DNA of 64,000 nt. It comes from Gracilaria caudata. Taxonomy: Eukaryota > Rhodophyta > Florideophyceae > Gracilariales > Gracilariaceae. Numbering within the stretch: the first letter of the stretch is position 1; the number at the start of each line of letters is the position of its first letter. The DNA lies in NCBI GenBank assembly GCA_030374735.1, contig JASCIV010000016.1:1-64000 (forward strand), written 5' to 3'. A program made the translations under genes and the position numbers. Positions 1-10,167 of this stretch are shown here, one piece after another. Below the pieces are notes generated by a model, which saw only the letters and a list, made by a program, of their open reading frames with translations, was not told the DNA's origin and did no database searches.

Positions 1-683
1 GTCCGCAGGCGCGCGCACGTCGACGCGTGCACGCGACACGAGTGGAGGCGACATACATGTAGATAACGCTGCGTTTGCGCGCGGGGGCGTGCGCGCGTGC
101 AACGTTGCGACTGCACACATCATGTAGCGTGGCGCTGTGTGTGGCGCGGCGCGCGGAGGCAAATTTGGAGCTTCATGGAAAAGCGCCGAAATGACGTCAG
201 CAGCAGCAGCGGCGGCGGCGTGTGTGCGTGTGTGCGTGCGTGAGTGGGGAGCACGACCGTGGACAACAAATCAAGCGCTCGCGCACGCCCTGATTTGCGC
301 TTATCTTAGCGGGAGACATCGCCACACGTTACAGCTCTACACATCTCCTTTCTCCGCCGCGCGCGTGCTGTCCCAACGCTTCATCTCACGCTGCGCGATG
401 AGATGATGTGTGCGTTTCGTCGAGGTACGCGCGTTGGCTGCGCGAGGCCGGCCCCGCCTTGCGTTGGCGCGCGCCAATATCGGTGTATTATTGGAGAAAT
501 GATGAAGCAATTTTTTGCCACGTGCCACGGTACACGTGGCGTTGTGTAACGGAACGAAGCTTGCTCCATCACAATCGGGTACATCCCCCCCCGGGGGGGG
601 CGTTCCCCCCTTGGTACGGGCACCTTCGATGCGAGCTCATCAGCACGCACATGCCCTCCATCGCACAACTTGGCCGCCGTGCT

Positions 684-735
684 GAGCGTTCGCTGCCACG
701 AAGGTAACTTACTACCTTCGTACAAGCGAACGCTC
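684..735. repeat. Long two-step hairpin
   Basis: GAGCGTTCGCT at 684 pairs with AGCGAACGCTC ending at 735. Inside it, ACGAAGGTA pairs with TACCTTCGT, leaving a very short loop. Weaker complementarity continues outward (TGGCCGCC against GGCCGCCA). It could be a small inverted-repeat element or a regulatory stem near the O-methyltransferase promoter. Confidence 0.75.
713..722 (+). promoter_or_regulatory. TACCTTCGTA motif, copy 1
   Basis: Exact TACCTTCGTA, 301 bases before the O-methyltransferase start codon and inside the hairpin at 684-735. It is followed by AGCGAACG, as are copy 2 and the near-copy at about 8912. Confidence 0.4.
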
Positions 736-1022
736 GCAGCGGCCGCCATGCCGCCTTGCACACCTGATTTTGCAGCCACTTACTCTGTATGCGCACCGCA
801 TCGTGTGTCCGTCTTCAACACACCTGACTCAGCTCACCTGATCATTCATCAAGTAAGTGAAAACTGCCCTTCCTCTGCTCGCCCTTCGTCCAGCAGTGCT
901 CAGCCGCCAAACCACAGCAATAAAACAACACCAAGAAAAAAAAAAAGAATAGAAAAATGTCTTGCTCTGCGCGACAACCTCGACCCCTTCATACCTTAGC
1001 CACCTTGCACAGCACCAACAAC

Positions 1023-2036
1023 ATGGATGAACATCACATCGCCCGTCCCGACATATCTCCCTTCTACAAGCTCGCCTTCCACTTCTTCCCGTCGCGACTC
1101 TTTCTCACCGCCGTCGAACTCGATCTCTTCTCGCACATCTCCACCCCGCAAACCGCCCTTCACATCCAGAACGCGCTGCAACTGCGCGCCTCCCCCACCG
1201 TCGTCACCGACTTTCTGGACGCGCTCGTCGCGCTCGACGTCATCCATCGCGACGCTTCCGGCGCGCACGCGCTCTACTCCAACACGCCCGCCTCGCGCTT
1301 CTACCTCAGCTCCTCCAGCGCGGGCTCCCACGCGCCGGGGCTCGTTTACGTCGCCAAAGTTCTGTACCCGCTGTGGAACAATCTCACGTCAGCCTTAAAA
1401 GATGGCGAGTTGCAACCACAGGTGATGGATGACCTTCACGACCCGAGCGCTCTTGCTGGCTTTGTCAACCTCATGCAACTCATGCGTGAGGTGCATGTCA
1501 CATTTGCGCAACGTTTTAGCTTTAAACATGTTTCCACCATGCTCGATATCGGTGGGGCGGATGCGCAGTTATGTTGTGAGGTTGCCAAACGTCATTCCTC
1601 GCTCAAACTCATCTCGCTTGACACCGCACAAATGACCCCGCACGCCAAACGTCACATATCGCAAAAAGCGCTCGACGCGCGCGTGCACACATTGGAGGGA
1701 GATATGTGGCAACTCGATTTCCCACAATGCGACTTGATCACCACGTCAAACGTGCTTCACATGTTAAACGAATGCAACAAGAAACGACTCATCCAAAAGG
1801 CGTACAATGCGCTTAATGAGGGCGGCGCTATGGTGGTCATGGGATGGATCATAGATGATGATCGTCGTCATAATCTGTCCGCAATGCTCATGTCGTTGCT
1901 CATGCCCATGATTACGGACGGCGGTTTCGATCATTCGGCGCGCCAATTCGATCAGTGGGCCACTGAAATTGGCTTTGCTCGCACCGAGTTTATGCAGCTC
2001 ATCACGCCGGTGCATGCCGTCATTGCGTACAAATGA
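1023..2036 (+). CDS. SAM-dependent O-methyltransferase, caffeate/acetylserotonin type
   Basis: This 337-residue protein resembles the small-molecule O-methyltransferases of the plant and fungal Methyltransf_2 group. The N-terminal half (to about residue 120) looks like the winged-helix dimerisation domain. The SAM-binding glycine motif reads LDIGGADAQL, the acidic end of the next strand is VHTLEGDMWQ, and the segment SNVLHMLNE carries the histidine that acts as catalytic base in this family. The substrate cannot be told from sequence; a phenolic or indolic hydroxyl is typical. I chose the ATG at 1023 because the protein then begins directly with the conserved domain. An in-frame ATG at 957 would add 22 residues with no clear targeting character. 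A decayed copy lies at about 6770-7160. There is no sign that this gene belongs to the MAA pathway. Confidence 0.85.
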   Translation: MDEHHIARPDISPFYKLAFHFFPSRLFLTAVELDLFSHISTPQTALHIQNALQLRASPTVVTDFLDALVALDVIHRDASGAHALYSNTPASRFYLSSSSAGSHAPGLVYVAKVLYPLWNNLTSALKDGELQPQVMDDLHDPSALAGFVNLMQLMREVHVTFAQRFSFKHVSTMLDIGGADAQLCCEVAKRHSSLKLISLDTAQMTPHAKRHISQKALDARVHTLEGDMWQLDFPQCDLITTSNVLHMLNECNKKRLIQKAYNALNEGGAMVVMGWIIDDDRRHNLSAMLMSLLMPMITDGGFDHSARQFDQWATEIGFARTEFMQLITPVHAVIAYK

Positions 2037-4066
2037 GCGCTTCCATTGTTTTTTTTTTTTTTTTTTTTTTTCGTAACAGTAGTTTTAGTCACGCCTGTAC
2101 TCGCGAAAAACAGATTTGTCGGTGGAACACCTCTTTGTTTGCCTTATCGTCGCCGTGAACGCTTGCCCAACCTTCCTTTTTGCCGCTCGCCTCTGCAAAC
2201 ATCTTTCCCAATGACAACTCAAAAATTTTGTGCGTATCATAAACGTCTCTTGAGTCAAAACCCTTCTCTACTTGGCGCCGCACTTTTAGCCAAGCTACAA
2301 GTTTACGTAACGCACTCTGCCACATTGCATGATTGCAAGGGGATCCCTTGAAGGGTTTTGCTTCACAACCTTGTTTTTAGGCTTTCTCTTTCGCTCGCAA
2401 GCTTTCCACAATATACATATTATGTCCCCCTGCAGCGTCGTCATTTGTGCGTTTGCGTTTGGAGCCCATTGAGATCGTTTTCTTTGTGATCTGCTTTTCG
2501 GCCCTGCGTTGCGTTGCTTGTACTAGAGTACAAGTAACAAAATGTTACTGTAAGATATCACATCAAGCTTCACCTCTTGCTCTTGCAATCGCGAGATACG
2601 ACTAATTACACACGACTAGTACCAAAATTTGGACATTTAATGTCAACCCTGTTTGTGGTACATATTAGATCCAAGAGCAGAAAACATGGTTAAAGGTTAT
2701 GAGCACTGAGGAACACCGTACAGGGATGGTGGTATGCACACCATTATGAGTGTTGCACCTGTACGATGGGATGGAAACGGTTTTGGGGTACACATCGTAA
2801 CAATCACAATCCGAACACGGAAAAGGACACAACCTTGATGTCATGTGCACGCTCATGATGCGTTTGAAATTTTGTGCGCTGAACTGAATTCACATATTCA
2901 CATATGCACGCATTGCTAACGATTTCAAGAGGCCCAGCGATTGAGAGTCTTCAGGAAAGCACGATGATAACCTATCATAGGAGCTTCATATATGAGCTTT
3001 TGGGAAGGTTACAACTCCTGAAAGACATCAAAACTGCAGAGCATGCAGCATGGTCACGGGGCCACAGCACATCAAATTATTTGATTCGGAACAAGAGTAG
3101 CATTTTCTTAAAAACCCGACAACAGCCGTTAGGCAATATTGGAACCGAACTGATGATCATGATCATCACTCAAGCTTTTGGCAAGCAACACTTAGTAACA
3201 AACTCGCCTCAGTTCCCGAACGTAATGTGCAATCGTTTGCTGAGCTCCATGTGCACGTGTGAGAATCCGCAACTGAAATGCGAAGAGGACGAGACGACGA
3301 GATCACCCGTTTCTCTTCACAGCACATAGATAAAGACTTGCAGTTGGTCCTAGCTAGCGTCGTGCTGTGTTCCAGTGTCAGTATCCCGTATGATTCTCAA
3401 GAGCATTTCGAATTCACCAGATTACGAAGCAGAACCCCCTTTGTAAGTTCCTGTAGCGATGAACAGCGAGAATCCACAACGTAATCCAAATTTGCATCAC
3501 ATGAGCATCATGTTGCATGTTTTCTTGTTCAGCCGCGTCGGCGACCGGACGTGTCTTGGCAGTTTGTTGGTATAGAGATTCTGGACGGCTTCCAGCACGC
3601 AATTCAAATGAGAAGCAGACGAGCCACTCGTCTGCGTTTGAATGCGATCAGCTTCATCAGGGGATAAATGGCCTCTCTCGTATAGCTTTGACTTTCTATA
3701 CAAATTCTACTGCCGATGGCGACGGCTGCATGAACTTTGGGACTCTAAAACCTTCTCGTCTGATTCTTTCTGTAAGACGCAAAGGTTGTAGTAAATTGAG
3801 AGCACACTTCTTTACTGGAGACGTTTCTTGTCCACAAATGTGTCGTGTGATGCGCAGTTCCGGCAAGTCCAGCATGCAGAGCTCTTTGACAGTCTAAACT
3901 TCCCTGGAGCTCACTTTCAAAGCTCTGCAAGCGCACACGTGCTCCGAAACAACGCCTACTAGGACATAAATCAAGAGTGAAAAGAATAAAGCGAGCATGA
4001 CGCTGCCGACGAAATGGAGCGCTCGACCCCAGACGCTGCCCGTTCATGCACAGTGCTCTCAACTCT
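2037..4066. other. Intergenic region with T-run and duplicated 3' flank
   Basis: No convincing gene; the longest open frames lack protein-like composition. The part just downstream of the O-methyltransferase (to about 2560) recurs in diverged form at 7161-7402, including CAAGTAACAAAATGTTACTG near 2534. A perfect 18-bp palindrome TGATGATCATGATCATCA lies at 3151-3168. Confidence 0.6.
2049..2071 (+). repeat. T23 homopolymer
   Basis: An uninterrupted run of 23 T starts 13 bases after the O-methyltransferase stop codon. It is likely a variable mononucleotide tract in the 3' UTR. Confidence 0.95.
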
Positions 4067-4549
4067 TTAGGCTTGTTCCCCCTCCCATCCCTCGTACGAT
4101 ACAGGGAAGAAGTGACCATCTGGCGAAGTTCTCTTCTGGAAACAAATGCGTACCCTTTTCACCCTTCCACCTTCCAACAATTGAGCGGTGGCAACTCGTT
4201 CATCCTCAGATACATACCGAAGAATCTCCTGGAAAGATGAATCTCTGCCCTTCGTCTCTCCACTGACAATGATTGTCTTGTCGTCGATAACTGTTGACTT
4301 GCCCTTAATAATGTCGTTCTCATACTCGAACACACCTTCATGCATTCGACTGGGGAACTCTAGGATAATTTCCTTGCCCCCGGGTAACATGTTTGTGATA
4401 CGATTCGAGCAATGATGCTCCGGTGATACTCCCATTTCCACCTTGGTTGTATACGAGGTGAGAGCTTCCCCCGATTCGGCGTCGTAAATCTTTTGCTCGC
4501 CTTCCCATGTTCCTTCTAATTGACAAAATACCTCCGGCAGAGAAACCAT
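4067..4549 (-). CDS. Small calycin-like protein, family copy 1
   Basis: This 160-residue protein is the most diverged of three paralogues (others at 5916-6410 and 10437-10931). The N terminus reads VFCQLEGTWEGEQKIYDAES. The GTWEG start and the alternating beta-strand pattern recall the small beta-barrel (calycin, nitrobindin or DUF1579-like) proteins that bind hydrophobic ligands or heme. That is a fold guess, not a family assignment. There is no signal peptide, so it is probably cytosolic. The C terminus differs from the other two copies, ending in GWEGEQA, which suggests older divergence or a changed 3' end. Start is the ATG at 4549, equivalent to those of the paralogues. Confidence 0.75.
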   Translation of the reverse strand: MVSLPEVFCQLEGTWEGEQKIYDAESGEALTSYTTKVEMGVSPEHHCSNRITNMLPGGKEIILEFPSRMHEGVFEYENDIIKGKSTVIDDKTIIVSGETKGRDSSFQEILRYVSEDERVATAQLLEGGRVKRVRICFQKRTSPDGHFFPVSYEGWEGEQA

Positions 4550-5915
4550 GGCTCTTGTGACCTTCTGGAGAGATAATAGCGGAAACAGGTGCTACGGATA
4601 CCGAATGCGGTCACCACACACGGAGAGAGCTCGGCGTTTTATGGGCGGAGTGGTGATCTCAACCGTTTAAACGCGGTGATGCTTCGAGCCTCAAGAACAT
4701 TATAGGAATGATTGTATTCGATGGAATTCTAAGCTCACGAGGAAAAAGCTGTGGAATGCTGTCGCGAGGTGACTCAAGACTGTAAGAGGTGCATCCCCAT
4801 TCTTCTGAGACAGAAGTATCATTGAATGATGTCCATCGCTCTTCTGAACATTTCTTGGGTTAGGAGGGTTCCCGTGGAATAGATAGCTGAGAGTGGACGA
4901 CCGATTCCAAAGGGCAAAGGTGTTTTTTTTTATCCTTTGAGACTTAACTATTGGCCTCAGCAGCAGGAACATGGTTTCAAGTGATACCCTTGTAGGATAC
5001 CCGTGGCAACTTACAAATCTCATTATCGCTTACACAGGAGGCCACAACTCGAGAGCAGATAGATTGCGCAGAACTGCGTTAAGACGACACTCGTGATCGC
5101 GAGAGTGTTCAGACCTCTTTAAGGCAGCACCCTTCCTGGGTGGAGCTAACTTTACTTAAGCGAGACGGGTGGGAAAGACACGTCAAGAGGTGATGGCTGT
5201 GCTGGTTCTGTGCCAAAAATCTCATGTACACAGACGTTCTACATTCGCACTGGCGGTCTGTTGCTCCACTAACGTTAGTAGACAAAACATGTGCATCAAG
5301 CAAGATTGTCTGCAAGCATCATGCATGATGATGATGATGATTCTTCAGGTAAACACCTTTTCACTGGAAGGACAACTTGTATCTGAAAGGGTTGTCGATC
5401 TGTTTTCCCAACTTGACCCACAATCGAATGATGCAAAAATTTGCATCAACACGAGCGTCCAATGGGCATCGAATGGCGCATTCGCTTACATTTAGACAAC
5501 GAAAAGGTTACGGACAGTTGCTCATCCAATCACAATCCAAACCGGATCGAGCTTGCCCACACGCGTTTTCCGCGCTGGCAAAAGCGCCCCATGATACACA
5601 GGTCTGTGGTGGTATCTATCGGATGAAGCTTTTTTGATACCTCTTATGTCGTCAAAAGAGCGCATGCAGTACAAGGGTAGCGTTAACGCTAACCTTATAA
5701 CGCTAATGCCATCACGGATGGTCCAAAACATCAACAGCAACTGACCATATTTTCAGTGATTGCAAGGAGAGCAACTGGCAACATCTCTGCATGTCATTCA
5801 TGTCTTTGCGCTTGTCGTTGCTCTTGCACCTGAATGCAATATTTTACTCAGTATGTGAGCCTCATTTGACCACCAGTTCGTGCGCTCTTGAGCACACCCT
5901 TATCTTTGTTCGTTG
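4550..5915. other. Intergenic region without a recognised gene
   Basis: Nothing coding was recognised. A block near 5549-5590 (ACACGCGTTTTCCGCGCTGG and its flank) recurs in diverged form near 7430-7465, so it is probably part of the local duplications. A short ATG/ATC-rich run lies at about 5320-5345. Confidence 0.55.
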
Positions 5916-6410
5916 TCATTGAATAACACACTCAGGTTTGCCAGCCCATTCGTCGTACCAGATGCTGAAATAATTTCCGTCCTTCGAGGTTCTCTTCTGA
6001 ACACATGTACGGATCATTTTCACCTTTCCGTCTTTGAACTCTTGAGCGGTGACGATACGTTCATCCTCAGACATGTAACGAAGGATCTCATGGAAAGATG
6101 AGTCCTTACCCTTAGTCTCTCCACTGATAATGAGTGTTTTGTCGTCGATGACGGTTGACTTTCCTTTCAGAAGTTCGTTCCCATACTCGAACACACCTTT
6201 GTTCATTCGACTTGCGAATTCTAAAACCATTTGGTTACCCCCGGGAAATATGTTTGTGATACGATTCGAATAGCGATTGTCCGATGATATTCCCATCTCG
6301 ACCTTGGTGGTATAGGAGGAGAGAAACGCTCCAGTTTCAGCATCATACATCTTCTGCTCTCCTTCCCATGTTCCCTCTAACTGACGAAATTCATCTGGCA
6401 GACCGCCCAT
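5916..6410 (-). CDS. Small calycin-like protein, family copy 2
   Basis: This 164-residue protein is nearly identical to the copy at 10437-10931 and clearly homologous to the one at 4067-4549. It begins MGGLPDEFRQLEGTWEGEQ and ends in WAGKPECVIQ. The pattern suggests a single beta-barrel domain of calycin type; ligand and role are unknown. The frame stays open upstream, but the first 10 extra residues are not shared with the paralogues, so I take the ATG at 6410. Promoter sequence is duplicated too: a TATA box lies 163 bases upstream, as in the 10437 copy. The near-identity of coding sequence beside more diverged flanks points to selection or gene conversion. Confidence 0.8.
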   Translation of the reverse strand: MGGLPDEFRQLEGTWEGEQKMYDAETGAFLSSYTTKVEMGISSDNRYSNRITNIFPGGNQMVLEFASRMNKGVFEYGNELLKGKSTVIDDKTLIISGETKGKDSSFHEILRYMSEDERIVTAQEFKDGKVKMIRTCVQKRTSKDGNYFSIWYDEWAGKPECVIQ

Positions 6411-6572
6411 GCTGTGGTACTTTGCTTGTGTAGTTCTCAAAAGAATGTGGTATGTGAAGCAAACGGGTGTAAGACGACGGGGCTAAGCAGGCGGAACTTT
6501 TGGCAACCCGTTGTGCTGCTGTTGAAGCAATGCAGTACCGCTTTGGGAACTGTCGCTCTCGCTCGCACCTCG

Positions 6573-6580
6573 TTTATATA
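6573..6580 (-). promoter_or_regulatory. TATA box of calycin-like copy 2
   Basis: TATATAAA on the minus strand, 163 bases before the start codon at 6410. The same box and the nearby TTGGGAACT segment are conserved at the same distance upstream of the 10437-10931 copy. Confidence 0.6.
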
Positions 6581-6769
6581 TTGCGCGCTTTCTCTAGCCT
6601 AGATTTCGTTCTGGATTTGCATCCATGTCTCGAAAGCCGCGACAGCTTGTTGTGATGGATCACGAGACAGCGCGTACGGTCTGAAGGATCACAACTTCTG
6701 CTTCGTGGCAGCCGCTCAGTTCTGTCTCAAGTCGTCCAGATCCTTCATCTCACGCCGCAGGCTTGGCTC

Positions 6770-7160
6770 AGCGCTCCAAAGTTCTGTACCTAGCCTGACA
6801 AAATCTCGCCTCTTCCATAAAACAAGAAAAGGATGGCAAGCTGCAACTCCATATCATGCGCTATCACGGTCAAGACCCACAGAAAATCTTTCTCACTGGC
6901 TTTGTGACTGTTTTTATTTTAACAAGTTCGCACAATGCTCGGTATTGAGCCAATACTATTGGCGTTCCGAGAGCTGATCCCCAGTTACGGTATGAGGTTG
7001 CGTCATTCATCGTTCAAACTTGTTTTGCTTGACCCCTCGCAGATGACACGGCATGCCCAGCGTCGCATAAACTATCAACCACTCGAGGCACGCGATTACA
7101 CATTGGAGGGCGACAGGTGACAACTTGATTTCCTCAAATCCGATGTGATCACCGCCTCAA
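6770..7160 (+). pseudogene. Decayed O-methyltransferase copy
   Basis: This is a relic of the gene at 1023-2036. CCAAAGTTCTGTACC near 6777 matches the parent near 1353. From about 6990 the translation RHSSFKL, then TRHAQRRI, then YTLEGD follows the parent's RHSSLKL, TPHAKRHI and HTLEGD. An in-frame TGA stops it where the parent has Met-Trp, and the matching frame resumes with QLDF and SDVITAS. A central segment of about 130 bases present in the parent is missing or unrecognisable, and there is no start codon in a usable context. The 3' flank was copied as well. Confidence 0.8.
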
Positions 7161-7402
7161 ACCAATTAAGTTTTTACCGTACTCACCTATCTTCCTGTGG
7201 CACTTGATCTCTAATAACACGGCAATGACTTCACGTTGGGCTTTACCCCTTTTTCACTTGAACACTGAACATTAGCAGAGCTAAAACCTTGCGTAACGCA
7301 CTCTGGGTCTTTGCATTATTGCATTCGTCCTGCTTCATGGATTGTCAAATATGGCTTCGCTTTTTCCAGCGCAAGCTTTACAAGTAACAAAATGTTACTG
7401 TA
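7161..7402 (+). repeat. Duplicated 3' flank of the O-methyltransferase
   Basis: The segments CGTAACGCACTCTG (about 7293) and CAAGTAACAAAATGTTACTG (about 7380) match the sequence after the intact gene near 2307 and 2534, in the same order but closer together. The duplication therefore covered gene plus flank and lost sequence later. Confidence 0.65.
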
Positions 7403-7501
7403 AGGCGTTATGCTCTGAGCAAGCTAACCAATGGGCACGCGTTCTCCGCGCTTGACAAGAGCGCGACGTAGAAGGTAATAAACTTCACGTCGCACGTATT
7501 A

Positions 7502-7526
7502 CCATGTTACACTGCGTGTAACATGG
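7502..7526. repeat. Perfect 10-bp-stem hairpin
   Basis: CCATGTTACA and TGTAACATGG flank a 5-base loop. It lies in gene-free sequence between the decayed methyltransferase and the gene at 7866; function unknown. Confidence 0.8.
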
Positions 7527-7865
7527 ATAAAAGTTTTAACTTAAAACGCTAACCCTTTTCACCCCTTACTATGCGTGTAGGCTATAAGCAAAAGCACTAG
7601 TAAACAGTATCCCTAATAGCCCATCCAGTAACGATCATCGACTCGCAACTCGACTCCCTGGGGAACTGAGGGCGTTCGCAGAGGGATATCCCTATAAAGC
7701 TATACATAAAAGGCTCCGTGGGAGAGGAAACCAATGAAAGAGCGAGCGAAACTGACACTCTTCGTTGTCCAAACGTTCTTCAAAGCCATGTGTCGACCCC
7801 AGTTCAGAACGAAGAATAGAATATTAGCATCTTTGTTTATATCTGAATCAATTTAACTGCCTTTG

Positions 7866-8567
7866 TCAGTTGAAAAGGAGCTTTAGAGACGATACTCCAG
7901 TCACAGGATCATAATCCAAGACATTGCTTGAAGGATCGAATGCGGTAGAAAAGCCCGACCTGGTTCTGAGATCAGCATAAGCGTTTAGGTACACGCTCCT
8001 AGGCACATCGCAGTCACCAAGAGTTTCGATTATGAGTACAATACCACATGGGAGAGCCACTACCTTTGCACCAGCACATGCATATCCCTGCTTGACAAAG
8101 AATTTAACGCAAATAGAGCGAACCTGATTCGCCTTCCGCTCAGGACTCGAGTTAGGATCGAAAATTTTATTACCGGACGGGGACGGAGAGGCAGACGGGG
8201 ACGGAGAGGCAGACGGGGACGGCGTTGGCGACCGGGACGGCGTTGGCGACGGAGTCGGTGTTCCAGTCGGTGTTACGGTCGGATGGGTTTTAGCAGGGCA
8301 ACAACGAAAGCCAGTAATAATCGTTCCATCCGCGATGGTTGCTCCGCCCGCTGGGCTTCCTGCTCCAACTCCTGCTGCTCCTGTGTCGCCTGAAGAGCTC
8401 AAGATTGCGCTGCCATCACATACTTCGATACGACACGTTGAGGGACACGTAGGCCGTACGTCGGTGCAAGCGCAAGGACAACGGTTTGCTGCTGCCACCA
8501 ACTGTGCGTTAGTGGCGCAAAAAAAGTGCATCAAACATATGAGAGTGAGTGCCACGAGAACACGCAT
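7866..8567 (-). CDS. Secreted protein with Pro/Thr/Ser linker
   Basis: This 233-residue protein has a clear signal peptide (MRVLVALTLICLMHFFCATN, probable cleavage near residue 21). A cysteine-rich segment follows (CPCACTD, CPSTC, about residues 29-50), then a low-complexity linker of PTPSPS and SASPSPS repeats (about 97-132). The C-terminal domain of about 95 residues has four further cysteines. The layout is like extracellular or cell-wall proteins in which a linker separates two small domains. I do not recognise the C-terminal domain. A TATA box sits 92 bases upstream. The linker is coded by tandem DNA repeats, so its length may vary between individuals. Confidence 0.8.
   Translation of the reverse strand: MRVLVALTLICLMHFFCATNAQLVAAANRCPCACTDVRPTCPSTCRIEVCDGSAILSSSGDTGAAGVGAGSPAGGATIADGTIITGFRCCPAKTHPTVTPTGTPTPSPTPSRSPTPSPSASPSPSASPSPSGNKIFDPNSSPERKANQVRSICVKFFVKQGYACAGAKVVALPCGIVLIIETLGDCDVPRSVYLNAYADLRTRSGFSTAFDPSSNVLDYDPVTGVSSLKLLFN
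8176..8262 (-). repeat. Tandem repeats coding the Ser/Pro linker
   Basis: An 18-bp unit (GACGGGGACGGAGAGGCA on the plus strand) occurs about 2.5 times from 8176. It is followed by shorter CGTTGGCGACGG-type units. All are multiples of three and stay in frame within the gene at 7866-8567. Confidence 0.8.
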
Positions 8568-8658
8568 GATGGGAAAGACGAGGAGCTTTGCTAGAGAGGA
8601 GCTGCAGCGGCGATGCGGAACGGATCAGTTCTAAAAGGAAACATGATGAGCACCGAGG

Positions 8659-8665
8659 TTTTATA
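8659..8665 (-). promoter_or_regulatory. TATA box of the secreted-protein gene
   Basis: TATAAAA on the minus strand, 92 bases before the start codon at 8567. The spacing is close to that seen for the cysteine-rich gene at 55330-56703. Confidence 0.55.
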
Positions 8666-9190
8666 ATGGAAAGAAGAGCCCGTTGCAGCCACTATCAAGG
8701 GGAGTGAAAAACCGATTCGTCTTTCTGTTGTGTTGTCCTTGTCGAAAGTTGGGTGAAAGCGTGATTGACAAAACCGACGAAAGGGGAACGTTTTGTTGCG
8801 CAAGGTTATGTGACAGCCGAGCGATTTGGAACGAGTTGGTGCGGATGATGCGGAGTTGAGAGTTGTGGTAACGGATCTTGTGCAAACGAAAGAAAAGATT
8901 GCGCACGCTGTTGCTGTACCTTCGGTACGAGCGAACGAAAGAATGTATTCCGCAGTAGACAACGTCCGAAGCGGGGCGTTCGCGATCACGGAATGATTTC
9001 GGAAGCCAATCTCCAGCGATCGACCGCTCTGCCGTGTGCCTTCGTGTTGCCCTGGAAACCCATCTCCGTGCATTGCAAGCGTGCCGGATGTACGTTCGGG
9101 CCCTGGTACAAAGGCAGGTGCGGCGGGGCAGAATCGAACGCTGGGGCACGTTCACAGGATCGAAAGGGCCACGTGTGAAGTTCACACTAT

Positions 9191-9212
9191 CATAGTGATC
9201 ATGATCACTATG
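9191..9212. repeat. Perfect 22-bp palindrome
   Basis: CATAGTGATCATGATCACTATG equals its own reverse complement. A further CATAGTGAT follows directly, and a 15-base imperfect palindrome GTGTGAAGTTCACAC lies just before at 9173-9187. Confidence 0.85.
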
Positions 9213-10112
9213 CATAGTGATGACGAAGGGCAAGATTCTGTGAAGCAAGCACATCAATGTCCTGATATCAAGATTATCATGCAACCGTCACGTTGTAATG
9301 TGGGCCGAGCCTTCCCTTCACCGGATCAGAGCTTTGGTTTCACCTTTCCACGCCTAGTGATGGGACATTTCTCCAACGTTACGGTGTTCCAAACCAGCCT
9401 CGCGCAGCTCGCATCGATCTTGTATTTCGATGTGCGCGTGATTTGTCCTGCCGACAAGCACTGGCTGCTTGTCTTGCGCTAGCATGTTTTTGCACCTCCG
9501 GACGCCTTTCCGCTCTATTTCCAAAGAGCAAAACGTAGCCAGACTGGAGATGGTTGTGATTGTAACAGATCATTAGCTTATACCATGAAGAAAGATGGGC
9601 CAAGTAAGTACTTCCACGTAGCGAAAAAGTGCGGTCCATCCTTCAGTCCACAACAGAAAGGAAAGGAAAGAAAAACGGCACTATCAGCAAGTGCAAGGGT
9701 AGGTTACCTTGCTGTGCCGGTGGCAGGAAAGACAGCACCAGTGGGAAACAGAATCGATCAGATACGCGAGGTTCCCATGTCATCTACCTTCACACCATTC
9801 ATGCTTTCTAAGTTACAAATTGTAACCTTCTATTACACAGTTGTACTCACGACGGTGCGTTCAACAAATCAAATGATATACCCCCAGGGCACGTCTGCAG
9901 CCTCAAACGGGCCATCTTGTGGCGCACGGCCCGTGCGCTACGGCCCAAGTGAACTCCATATGAAATACAGGACACCGTTTATCATACATGTATACGGATG
10001 ATGCTCTGGCCCGAGCTAACTCGCCCACTACAAGAGTAGTGCTACTGTTTGCAAACCACCAGAAGGCACGCCACAACCACACCAAAACTGGATCAATGAG
10101 CTACCTTTGCAA

Positions 10113-10167
10113 AACATGATGTTTGTCATACGACCCGAGCAATGATTATTCGCTGACATTCCTATTA
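10113..10167 (-). pseudogene. Relic of the calycin-like family
   Basis: About 55 bases align with the central part of the family genes; compare 4385-4440. Read on the minus strand it gives GMSANNHCSGRMTNIMF, matching the GVSPEHHCSNRITNM region of copy 1. Nothing of the rest of the gene is visible on either side. It shows that at least four copies once existed here. Confidence 0.65.

Larger units (their letters stand above)
1..1022. other. GC-rich region without a recognised gene
   Basis: This stretch is rich in CG and TG runs and has no ORF with recognisable protein character. It contains a long hairpin (about 684-735) carrying one copy of the repeated 10-mer TACCTTCGTA. The 5' flank and promoter of the O-methyltransferase that starts at 1023 should lie at its right end. 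I see no clear TATA box there, only an A-rich run near 915-957. Confidence 0.6.

Noticed and set aside
2904..3329. 141-residue plus-strand frame
   Set aside because: Composition and lack of any motif suggest chance; it lies in degenerate spacer sequence.
9121..9160. GTTCGATTC segment on the minus strand, possible tRNA 3' end
   Set aside because: Stem pairing is poor and there is no upstream D-arm.
9585..10001. 138-residue plus-strand frame
   Set aside because: No protein-like motif; ends next to relic sequence of another gene.
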